DNA from: Anaerolineales bacterium UBA6131
Lineage (GTDB): Bacteria; Chloroflexota; Anaerolineae; UBA2200
Direction of reading: 5' to 3'
DNA length: 5,024 nucleotides
Assembly (NCBI GenBank): GCA_002435875.1
Contig: DIVN01000258.1
Location: forward strand, 13,579-18,602
Part shown: positions 1 to 5,024 of the stretch, piece by piece
Position numbering within the stretch: position 1 is the stretch's first letter
Layout of the letters: each line of letters begins with the position of its first letter
Program-made: the position numbers and the translations under genes
The notes under the pieces: generated by a model
Database searches by the model: none
What the model saw: only the letters and a program-made list of their open reading frames with translations
What the model was told of the DNA's origin: nothing

Positions 1-1
1 C

Positions 2-955
2 TACCATATCCGCGAAGCGGGCTCGACCGCAGCGCAGGAGTTGGCCTTCACCTTGGCAGATGGACTAACCTATGTGCAAGAGGCGGTTAAGCGCGGTTTG
101 AGGGTGGACGACTTTGCCCCGCGGTTGTCTTTCTTCTTCAACGCGCACAATGATCTGTTTGAAGAAGTCGCCAAGTATCGTGCGGCCCGACGGATTTGGG
201 CGCGCGAGATGGCCCGCCGCTTTCAGGTGCAAGACCCTCGCTCGGCCTGGATGCGTTTCCACACCCAGACTGCAGGATGCTCGCTCACAGCACAACAACC
301 CGAGAACAATATCGTGCGCACGACGATCCAGGCGCTGGCAGCCGTGCTCGGTGGAACTCAGAGCCTACACACCAACTCGATGGACGAGGCTCTTGCTTTG
401 CCATCAGAACATGCCGTACGCATTGCCTTGCGCACGCAGCAAATCGTTGCGCATGAGAGTGGCGTGGCCAACTCGGTAGATCCGCTGGGCGGAAGCTACC
501 TTGTGGAAGCCTGGACGAATCGCCTGGAACAGCAAGCATACGATTACTTTGACAAGATCGACGCCCTGGGCGGTGTGGTGCGAGCAATCGAGCAGGGGTT
601 CTTCCAGCGTGAGATTGCCGCAAGTGCCTACCGCTATCAGCGCGAGATCGAAAAGCAGGTACGTATTGTCGTTGGTGTGAACGACTTCCGGACCGCAGAA
701 CAGTTGTCGATTCCGCTGCTCAGAATGGATCCCGATGGTGAGAGACGGCAACTGGAGCGTCTGGCGTGCTTGCGCCAGCAGCGCGACAACGAGCTGCTGG
801 CGACCAGGCTCGCTGCTCTGCGACAGGCAGCCCAGGGCAGCGAGAATATGATGCCCTACATCATCGACGCCGTGCGTGCCTACGGCACACTGGGTGAGAT
901 CTGTGACGTGTTGCGCGGCGTGTTTGGTGAGTACCGTGAACAGGCAATTGTCTAG
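2..955 (+). CDS. mcmA1: Methylmalonyl-CoA mutase large (catalytic) subunit, 5'-truncated
   Basis: This is the C-terminal part (317 residues) of the catalytic chain of an adenosylcobalamin-dependent acyl-CoA mutase, which would interconvert methylmalonyl-CoA and succinyl-CoA in the cytoplasm. The frame is open from base 2 and the first codons already read [10 protein letters not shown], the family motif whose His corresponds to the active-site His244 of the Propionibacterium enzyme, so the true start lies upstream. Other family blocks are [20 protein letters not shown] (about residues 47-66 of the fragment), [18 protein letters not shown] (about 90-107) and [16 protein letters not shown] (about 151-166). 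The chain ends after [19 protein letters not shown] with no B12 domain, as in split mutases, whose large chain is usually about 550 residues; roughly 230 residues would be missing here. The substrate-defining Tyr/Arg positions (Tyr89 and Arg207 in the Propionibacterium enzyme) are outside the window, so an isobutyryl-CoA or related mutase cannot be excluded. The B12 subunit and GTPase genes follow. Confidence 0.93.
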   Translation, partial: YHIREAGSTAAQELAFTLADGLTYVQEAVKRGLRVDDFAPRLSFFFNAHNDLFEEVAKYRAARRIWAREMARRFQVQDPRSAWMRFHTQTAGCSLTAQQPENNIVRTTIQALAAVLGGTQSLHTNSMDEALALPSEHAVRIALRTQQIVAHESGVANSVDPLGGSYLVEAWTNRLEQQAYDYFDKIDALGGVVRAIEQGFFQREIAASAYRYQREIEKQVRIVVGVNDFRTAEQLSIPLLRMDPDGERRQLERLACLRQQRDNELLATRLAALRQAAQGSENMMPYIIDAVRAYGTLGEICDVLRGVFGEYREQAIV

Positions 956-1007
956 ACAGATCAGACGGCAGGCAGACTGAGCGAGGCTAGAGGCAGGGTA
1001 TAGATCA

Positions 1008-1406
1008 ATGGCCGAAAAGATACGCGTCCTAATTGCCAAACCCGGGTTGGACGGACATGATCGTGGGGCCAAAGTAGTGGCTCGAGCGCTGCGCGACGCA
1101 GGCATGGAGGTCATCTATGCTGGCCTGCGACAGACCCCAGAGATGATTACTGAGGCTGCCTTGCAGGAGGACGTGGACGTCATTGGCCTGAGTATACTGT
1201 CTGGTGCGCACATGGCCCTGGTGCCACGAGTGCTCGGCCTGCTCCAAGAGCATGATATGAGTGACGTGGCGGTCTTTGTTGGTGGCATCATTCCCGATGA
1301 AGATGCAGCCCATCTCATTGCCATGGGTGTAAAGGGTGTTTTTGGCCCAGGCACGCCCCTGGAGGATGTTGTCAATGCGCTCCGGTGTGAGGTTGTTGGG
1401 CATTGA
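1008..1406 (+). CDS. mcmA2: Methylmalonyl-CoA mutase small subunit, B12-binding
   Basis: This 132-residue cytoplasmic protein is a stand-alone cobalamin-binding domain (Rossmann-like, B12-binding superfamily). It would pair with the large chain encoded just upstream to form the complete mutase. The signature DGHDRG is at residues 15-20, and His17 is the lower axial ligand to cobalt in base-off/His-on binding. The other cofactor-tail motifs are also present: GLSILSGAH (60-68), GGIIPDED (92-99) and GPGT (113-116). Its length matches separate small subunits (about 130-140 residues), so it is complete. The ATG at 1008 places the usual short lead before the first beta strand ([10 protein letters not shown]) and has a weak purine-rich AGGCAGGG at 991-998. 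A 52-base gap separates it from the large-subunit gene. Its stop codon overlaps the start of the GTPase gene. Confidence 0.95.
   Translation: MAEKIRVLIAKPGLDGHDRGAKVVARALRDAGMEVIYAGLRQTPEMITEAALQEDVDVIGLSILSGAHMALVPRVLGLLQEHDMSDVAVFVGGIIPDEDAAHLIAMGVKGVFGPGTPLEDVVNALRCEVVGH
1389..1392 (+). promoter_or_regulatory. Possible ribosome binding site for the MeaB gene
   Basis: GAGG lies within the end of the B12-subunit gene, 10 bases before the proposed TTG start at 1403. The match is short and the spacing is slightly long, so it supports that start only modestly. Confidence 0.4.
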
Positions 1407-2461
1407 AGTCCTCTGCCGTCGTTGATGACGCTGATCCTCAGATCCACGCGCTGGCAGTGGCCGCGATGAGCGGCAATCGCCGGGCTCTGGCTCGGCTGAT
1501 TTCACTGGTTGAAGGCGGCGGGGCTGCTGCTCTGCAGGCCATCGCTGCTCTTTATCCACACACTGGCCGCGCTCAGATTGTGGGTGTCACCGGCCCACCG
1601 GGGGCGGGCAAGAGCACCCTGGTCTGTGAGATGGCCAGGGCATACAGGCAAAGTGAGCGCTCGGTGGGTATCGTAGCCGTCGATCCATCCAGTCCGTTTT
1701 CTGGCGGCGCGTTGCTGGGTGATCGCATCCGTATGCGCGAGTTGTCGGGTGACCCGGAGGTGTTCATACGCAGTATGGCGACTCGCGGCAGCCTGGGCGG
1801 GCTGGCTCGCGCTACAGCGGACGTCACGTGCGTCTTGGACGCCGCTGGTTACAAGGTCATCCTTGTTGAGACAGTTGGCGCCGGACAAAACGAAGTGGAT
1901 ATCGGGAGGCTTGCTCATACGACGATCGTGATTCAGGTGCCGGCCTCAGGCGACGAGATTCAGGCCATCAAAGCTGGGATGCTTGAGATTGCCGACCTCA
2001 TCGTCGTCAACAAGGCTGATCTACCTGGTGCGGATGTCATGGTGGAAGTGCTGGAAGCGATGCTTGGCCTCCAGTCACCGCCGGCTGACCTGCACCACGT
2101 TCTTGACGCAGTGTCCCCTGTCACGAGCAAAGGCTCGCCCAGCGGTTCTGGCGACTGGCGTCCAAGGGTGATAAAAACAAGCGCCTTGCGTAGTGAAGGC
2201 ATCGCTGATCTGATCGAGGCCGTTGCCGCTCATGCCCAGTATGCGCGCGCCAGCGGTCGCCGCGCAGCCCATGAGCGCGAGTACGCTGCCAGGCAGTTGC
2301 GTAGCATGTTGCAGCAGGAGATGTATTCGCGGTTTCTGGCTCAGATTGGCGAGCAAGAGATACAGGCGGCCGTAGACCGCATCGCCTCACGTCAGGAAGA
2401 TCCGTATTCCGCTGCGATTCGATTAGCTGCAACCTGTCGGTTGAGTGCTGGAGCCGCCTAG
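1403..2461 (+). CDS. meaB: MeaB/ArgK-family GTPase, mutase-associated metallochaperone
   Basis: This 352-residue G3E-type P-loop GTPase assists the B12-dependent mutase. In this family it gates adenosylcobalamin loading and helps remove inactivated cofactor using GTP. Visible motifs are Walker A GPPGAGKS (residues 64-71), the [19 protein letters not shown] block (93-111), [17 protein letters not shown] (122-138), [11 protein letters not shown] with the switch II region (156-166), NKAD for guanine specificity (203-206), and KTSAL as the G5 loop (258-262). A C-terminal helical arm that would serve dimerisation follows, from about residue 275. The stretch at about 223-252 (Pro/Ser/Gly-rich) looks like a somewhat long variable loop. 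The TTG start overlaps the previous stop (TTGA) and keeps the N-terminal helix complete. An ATG at 1466 would give 331 residues and is the main alternative. The stop is directly followed by the next start codon. Confidence 0.95.
   Translation: MKSSAVVDDADPQIHALAVAAMSGNRRALARLISLVEGGGAAALQAIAALYPHTGRAQIVGVTGPPGAGKSTLVCEMARAYRQSERSVGIVAVDPSSPFSGGALLGDRIRMRELSGDPEVFIRSMATRGSLGGLARATADVTCVLDAAGYKVILVETVGAGQNEVDIGRLAHTTIVIQVPASGDEIQAIKAGMLEIADLIVVNKADLPGADVMVEVLEAMLGLQSPPADLHHVLDAVSPVTSKGSPSGSGDWRPRVIKTSALRSEGIADLIEAVAAHAQYARASGRRAAHEREYAARQLRSMLQQEMYSRFLAQIGEQEIQAAVDRIASRQEDPYSAAIRLAATCRLSAGAA
2450..2453 (+). promoter_or_regulatory. Ribosome binding site for the histidine phosphatase gene
   Basis: GGAG lies inside the last codons of the meaB gene, 8 bases before the ATG at 2462. 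It supports that start and implies translational coupling with meaB. Confidence 0.6.
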
Positions 2462-3085
2462 ATGCAGATACTGCTCGTTCGCCATGGGGAATCTGAAGGC
2501 AACGCAGCTCAGCGAGTTCAGGGGCTTAGGGATGAAGCCCTGACACCTATCGGAAGGCAACAGGCCGCTGCCCTAGCCGTGCGTTTATGCAATGGGTACT
2601 GCGTTGACTCCGTCTATTCCAGTCCGCTGCGACGCGCTTTGGATACGGCGTGCACGATTGCGGATGCGCTGAATCTGCCTGTGATTTGCGATGATCGCCT
2701 GAAGGAGTATGATTGTGGGTTGATCGCAGGAATGACCTTCGAGGAGCTCGGCGTGGCCTACCCGGAGGTTGCCCGTCGTTGGCGTGAGGACGAGCAACGG
2801 GCCGCCCTGCCTGGCGAGGAAGGGCTTGAGGGGTTCGTCCAGCGCGTGACAGGAGCTATGAAAGAGATTAGCCTTGCGCATGCAGATAGGGCTGAGGTAG
2901 TCGTTGTGACGCATGGAGGCGTCCTGAGCAACTACCTCTCTGGGCTGCTGCGGCTCGATCTTGCCAAGAGACAGCCCTGGACCTTTGACAACGCATCGCT
3001 CAGTATCGTCGATTTTGGGGGGCAGTTTCCTCGCATCGTGCTGCTCAACGACACGGGGCATCTGCAGAGTTGGAGGCCGCAGTGA
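2462..3085 (+). CDS. Histidine phosphatase family protein (phosphoglycerate mutase-like)
   Basis: This 207-residue protein belongs to the histidine phosphatase superfamily (branch 1), whose members move phosphate through a phosphohistidine. The signature VRHGESEGN (residues 6-14) contains the nucleophile His8 with Arg7. SSPLRRA (53-59) supplies the second phosphate-pocket Arg at 58. Glu82 in KEYDCG is the likely general acid, and VVTHGG (148-153) gives the second catalytic His at 151. All core residues are present, so it should be active. The length and the lack of the long dPGM-type insertions favour a cofactor-independent phosphatase over a glycolytic mutase. Family members include alpha-ribazole phosphatase (CobC), phosphoserine phosphatase and broad-specificity sugar phosphatases; the substrate cannot be read from the sequence. 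The ATG abuts the meaB stop, and the gene's own stop overlaps the acetyltransferase start. No signal peptide is visible, so it is probably cytoplasmic. Confidence 0.9.
   Translation: MQILLVRHGESEGNAAQRVQGLRDEALTPIGRQQAAALAVRLCNGYCVDSVYSSPLRRALDTACTIADALNLPVICDDRLKEYDCGLIAGMTFEELGVAYPEVARRWREDEQRAALPGEEGLEGFVQRVTGAMKEISLAHADRAEVVVVTHGGVLSNYLSGLLRLDLAKRQPWTFDNASLSIVDFGGQFPRIVLLNDTGHLQSWRPQ
3072..3076 (+). promoter_or_regulatory. Ribosome binding site fixing the GTG start of the acetyltransferase
   Basis: GGAGG ends 5 bases before the GTG at 3082. It overlaps the in-frame TTG at 3070 and lies downstream of that codon's first base, so it cannot serve TTG. It therefore decides in favour of GTG 3082. 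It sits inside the 3' end of the phosphatase gene. Confidence 0.75.
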
Positions 3086-3615
3086 GCATTCACGGCAAAC
3101 TGGTTCACCTTCGCGCGATCGAGCGCGGCGACATTCCCACCTTCGTGCGCTGGTTCAACGACCCAGAGGTGCGTGCCTATCTTGAGGTTTACCTTCCGAT
3201 GTCCCAAGCGGCTGAGGAGCAATGGTTTGAGCAGCAGCTGACCAATCAATCGTCTCACATCTTGGGCATCGAGACGGCCGATGGCAAGCTGATTGGCAAC
3301 ACGGGCCTGCATGCCATCAACTGGAAAGACCGCAAAGCGGAGCTTGGGATTGTGATTGGCGAAAAGGATTACTGGGGCAAGGGCTATGGTGGTGATGCCA
3401 TTGAGGCACTGCTCACTTTTGCTTTCCAGCAGATGAATCTGCACCGCATCTACTTGCACGTCTATGCTTACAATGTCCGTGCTCAGCGCTGCTACACCAG
3501 ATGCGGTTTCCGTGAGGAGGGCCGCCTGCGCGAGGCCCACTTTCACGACGGCGTCTATCATGATGAGTTTGTGATGGCGCTCTTGCGCGAGGATTTCCTG
3601 AAGCGCCTTGGCTAG
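3082..3615 (+). CDS. GNAT family N-acetyltransferase (RimJ/RimL type)
   Basis: This 177-residue protein is predicted to be a cytoplasmic acetyl-CoA-dependent N-acetyltransferase with one GNAT domain over nearly its full length. It opens with VHLRAIERGDIPTFVRWFND (8-27), typical of the RimJ/RimL (Acetyltransf_3) group. The central beta strand is KAELGIVIG (85-93). The acetyl-CoA pyrophosphate loop follows at YWGKGYGGDAIEALL (97-111), matching the Q/R-x-x-G-x-G/A pattern except for its first position. NVRAQRCYTRCGFREEGRLR (131-150) is the usual C-terminal helix-strand block. The acceptor could be a protein N-terminus, amino acid, polyamine or drug; the sequence does not say. GTG is chosen as the start because it overlaps the previous stop in a GTGA and has a good GGAGG 5 bases upstream; an upstream TTG at 3070 would add four residues. 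It ends 84 bases before the PRPP synthetase gene. Confidence 0.9.
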   Translation: MSIHGKLVHLRAIERGDIPTFVRWFNDPEVRAYLEVYLPMSQAAEEQWFEQQLTNQSSHILGIETADGKLIGNTGLHAINWKDRKAELGIVIGEKDYWGKGYGGDAIEALLTFAFQQMNLHRIYLHVYAYNVRAQRCYTRCGFREEGRLREAHFHDGVYHDEFVMALLREDFLKRLG

Positions 3616-3686
3616 TGGATCTGCTCTCTTGTTCCGGCGAGTGCTGCAGACAGGAGACAATCCCTGATTTGATACGAGTGATCGGC

Positions 3687-3693
3687 GAGGAGG
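3687..3693 (+). promoter_or_regulatory. Strong ribosome binding site for the PRPP synthetase gene
   Basis: GAGGAGG, a near-perfect Shine-Dalgarno sequence, lies 6 bases before the ATG at 3700. It favours that codon over a second in-frame ATG at 3712, which would be 18 bases away. The rest of the 84-base gap shows no clear promoter or terminator. Confidence 0.8.
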
Positions 3694-3699
3694 ACTGGA

Positions 3700-4692
3700 A
3701 TGGGCTATTCGATGTATGGCGATCTGGCGTTGGTGAGCGGCTCAGCCAATGTCCCTTTGGCTGAGGAAATCAGCACATATCTAAAGACGCCGCTGGTTGG
3801 ACGCGACATCATCGACTTCCCCAATGAGAACGTGTTCATCAGGCTGCATTGCAGCATTCGTTCAAAGGACGTCTTTATCATCCAGCCGACGACCTCGCCT
3901 GTCAATCGCAACATTATGGAACTATTGATCATGATCGATACCATTAAGCGTGCCTCTGCTGGAAGAATCACCGCAGTGGTCCCATACTATTCCTACGGCC
4001 GTACTGATAAGAAGGATCAGCCCAGGGTGCCTATCACCGCGCGGCTCATCGCAGACATGATCGGCGTGGCTGGAGCTGACCGCGTCTTGCTGATGGATCT
4101 GCATGCGGGACAAATCCAGGGATTCTTCAGCATCTTTGTCGATGAGGCGACGGCGTTTCATATTCTGGCCAGCTATATGATGCAGAAGCAGTTGCAGGAT
4201 ATGGTGGTTGTCTCCCCTGATGTTGGGGCCGCCAAGCGCGCACGCAACTTTGCCGAGGTGCTGAACGTGCCTCTGGCGATTATTGAGAAAAGGCGCGTCG
4301 ACAACCGACCCCAGAGCAAAGCCTTGAATGTGATCGGCAATGTGTCCGGCATGAATGCCGTCATCTTCGATGACGAGATAGACACGGCGAGCACTTTACA
4401 AGAGGCGGTACACGCTCTCGAGGAGCGCAACGTGAAGAGCATCCGCTGCTGTGTCACGCATCCTGTGCTCTCGCCTCCAGCGATCGAAAGAATCCGTGAC
4501 AGTAGTGTGGTAGAGCTGGTTGTGACCAACACCATCCAGCTTCCGCCGGAGAAGCGCCTGGACAAGATCACCGTACTTTCGGTGGCTCCGATCCTCGGTG
4601 ATGTTGTCGAGTCGATTCATCGCGGGCGATCGGTCGGTGCAGCGATGGACCAATATGCAAGAAAGGTCGAGAGCCAACAACTTGAGGAATAA
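3700..4692 (+). CDS. prs: Ribose-phosphate pyrophosphokinase (PRPP synthetase), divergent
   Basis: This 330-residue cytoplasmic enzyme would transfer pyrophosphate from ATP to ribose 5-phosphate, giving PRPP for purine, pyrimidine, histidine, tryptophan and NAD synthesis. Two phosphoribosyltransferase-like domains are recognisable. Conserved blocks are PVNRNIMELLIMIDTIKRAS (67-86), the DLHAGQIQGFF metal/ATP site (133-143, His135), SPDVG (172-176, Asp174), the flexible-loop KRR (197-199) and the PRPP loop at FDDEIDTAST (223-232). Length fits class I enzymes (about 310-330). Several usually invariant positions differ. The ATP motif F-S-D-G-E reads F-P-N-E-N (40-44), R-Q-D reads R-T-D (101-103), P-D-H/V-G-G reads P-D-V-G-A, the PRPP loop Gly is Ser231, and L-S-G-P reads L-S-P-P (257-260). 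The catalytic His, Asp, Lys and Arg are kept, so I expect activity from a variant subfamily. A paralogous or altered role is possible if a canonical copy exists elsewhere. Confidence 0.92.
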   Translation: MGYSMYGDLALVSGSANVPLAEEISTYLKTPLVGRDIIDFPNENVFIRLHCSIRSKDVFIIQPTTSPVNRNIMELLIMIDTIKRASAGRITAVVPYYSYGRTDKKDQPRVPITARLIADMIGVAGADRVLLMDLHAGQIQGFFSIFVDEATAFHILASYMMQKQLQDMVVVSPDVGAAKRARNFAEVLNVPLAIIEKRRVDNRPQSKALNVIGNVSGMNAVIFDDEIDTASTLQEAVHALEERNVKSIRCCVTHPVLSPPAIERIRDSSVVELVVTNTIQLPPEKRLDKITVLSVAPILGDVVESIHRGRSVGAAMDQYARKVESQQLEE

Positions 4693-4755
4693 CTTGTCGC
4701 GGTCCCAGTCGGTGATGCATGCAATTGTCTATTGCGATTGTGGTTGGGCGGTCTG

Positions 4756-5024
4756 ATGCTTAAGGGGTTGCTCGGGAAAATCGTAGGTGATGCCAATGAG
4801 CGCGAGCTGCGCAGGCTCCAGCCGGTCGTTGCTGCGGTCAACGCCCTCGAGCCCGAGTACGAGCACCGCTCAGAGTCCGAGCTTGCCGAGAGGACCAGAG
4901 CCTTTCAGGAGAAGGCACGAGGCGCTGCTGCGGAACTGCGAGCGGAGGTCGAGGGGCTACGTACAAACCTCTCTGCCGAGTCGGCCGCGGATCAGCGCCG
5001 TGACCTGGAGGTCAGGCTGGAGAC
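4756..5024 (+). CDS. secA: SecA preprotein translocase ATPase, N-terminus, 3'-truncated
   Basis: The frame is open from the ATG at 4756 to the right edge and gives 89 residues plus two bases. It begins MLKGLLGKIVGDANERELRR, then has LQPVVAAVNALEPEYEHRSESELAERTRAF, the standard opening of SecA, the cytoplasmic and membrane-peripheral ATPase that drives proteins through SecYEG. The Walker motifs would lie beyond the window. After residue 50, where most SecA proteins soon reach the L-P-E-A-F block, this one has about 40 residues rich in Glu, Arg and Ala (51-89) that look helical or coiled-coil. This is an apparent insertion whose end is not seen. The start fits the family N-terminus exactly, but no good Shine-Dalgarno sequence precedes it (only GGGCGG at 4746-4751). 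The frame is the same as that of the PRPP synthetase gene and has no stop between that gene's TAA and this ATG; TTG codons at 4732, 4738 and 4744 are less likely starts. Confidence 0.85.
   Translation, partial: MLKGLLGKIVGDANERELRRLQPVVAAVNALEPEYEHRSESELAERTRAFQEKARGAAAELRAEVEGLRTNLSAESAADQRRDLEVRLE

Noticed and set aside
41..43. TTG at 41 as the start of the mutase gene
   Set aside because: The same frame is open to base 2 and encodes the conserved [10 protein letters not shown] block upstream of this codon, so the gene is truncated by the window edge and does not start here.
956..1007. Gap between the mutase large and small subunit genes as a regulatory site
   Set aside because: It contains only short repeated CAGA/GGCAG words and a weak purine-rich stretch before the next start. 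I see no stable hairpin, riboswitch-like structure or promoter.
404..1114. Long minus-strand open frame (236 codons) opposite the mutase large-subunit gene
   Set aside because: It lies antisense to a well-conserved coding region, spans the end of one real gene and the start of the next, and its translation shows no recognisable family. It is a shadow of GC-rich coding sequence.
3070..3072. TTG at 3070 as the start of the acetyltransferase
   Set aside because: The GGAGG ribosome binding site overlaps and follows this codon, so it can only serve the GTG at 3082, which also forms the typical stop-start overlap.
2462..3085. Glycolytic phosphoglycerate mutase (gpmA)
   Set aside because: The RHGE signature is shared, but the protein is short and lacks the extra segments and C-terminal tail expected of dPGM enzymes, so a phosphatase assignment is safer.
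2932..3660. Long minus-strand open frame (242 codons) opposite the phosphatase and acetyltransferase genes
   Set aside because: Both plus-strand genes have full catalytic motifs across this stretch. The antisense translation has no recognisable domain and no credible ribosome binding site was found.
3616..3699. Possible terminator or promoter between the acetyltransferase and PRPP synthetase genes
   Set aside because: CTGC/GCAG and CTC/GAG segments can pair only with mismatches and have no T-run. The nearest -35/-10-like hexamers (TTGTTC and GACAAT) are 21 bases apart, too far for a normal promoter.

Overview
The window is a gene-dense, all plus-strand stretch of a bacterial chromosome with moderately high GC (not counted). 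It holds seven genes, the first and last cut by the window edges. I see no mobile element, CRISPR array, RNA gene or minus-strand gene. The best guess for the host is a member of Chloroflexota (Anaerolineae-like). This rests on the split methylmalonyl-CoA mutase, the style of the SecA N-terminus with a charged helical insertion, and the divergent PRPP synthetase. It is an inference from family resemblance, not a database result.

Region 1 (2-2461) is an adenosylcobalamin-dependent acyl-CoA mutase module. It contains the C-terminal part of the catalytic large subunit, a separate small B12-binding subunit, and the MeaB/ArgK-family GTPase that loads and protects the cofactor. Together they would interconvert methylmalonyl-CoA and succinyl-CoA in propionate, odd-chain fatty acid or branched amino acid metabolism. 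The residues that separate methylmalonyl-CoA mutase from isobutyryl-CoA mutase lie upstream of the window, so the exact substrate is likely but not proven.

Region 2 (2462-3615) holds a histidine-phosphatase (phosphoglycerate mutase-like) protein and a GNAT acetyltransferase of the RimJ/RimL type. Both are joined to the mutase module with no gap: the B12-binding gene overlaps meaB by 4 bases, meaB abuts the phosphatase gene, and the phosphatase gene overlaps the acetyltransferase gene by 4 bases. These four genes are very probably one translationally coupled unit.

Region 3 (3616-5024) starts with an 84-base gap carrying a strong ribosome binding site. It continues with a PRPP synthetase gene, a 63-base gap, and the start of secA, which runs off the right edge. 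No convincing terminator was found in any gap, so all seven genes could be co-transcribed. The last two are housekeeping genes and their link to the mutase module may be only positional.

Overall this is mostly an ordinary metabolic and housekeeping region. The points most worth a second look are the non-canonical ATP-site and PRPP-loop residues of the PRPP synthetase, the tight coupling of two unassigned enzymes to a B12-dependent mutase, and the N-terminal insertion in SecA.
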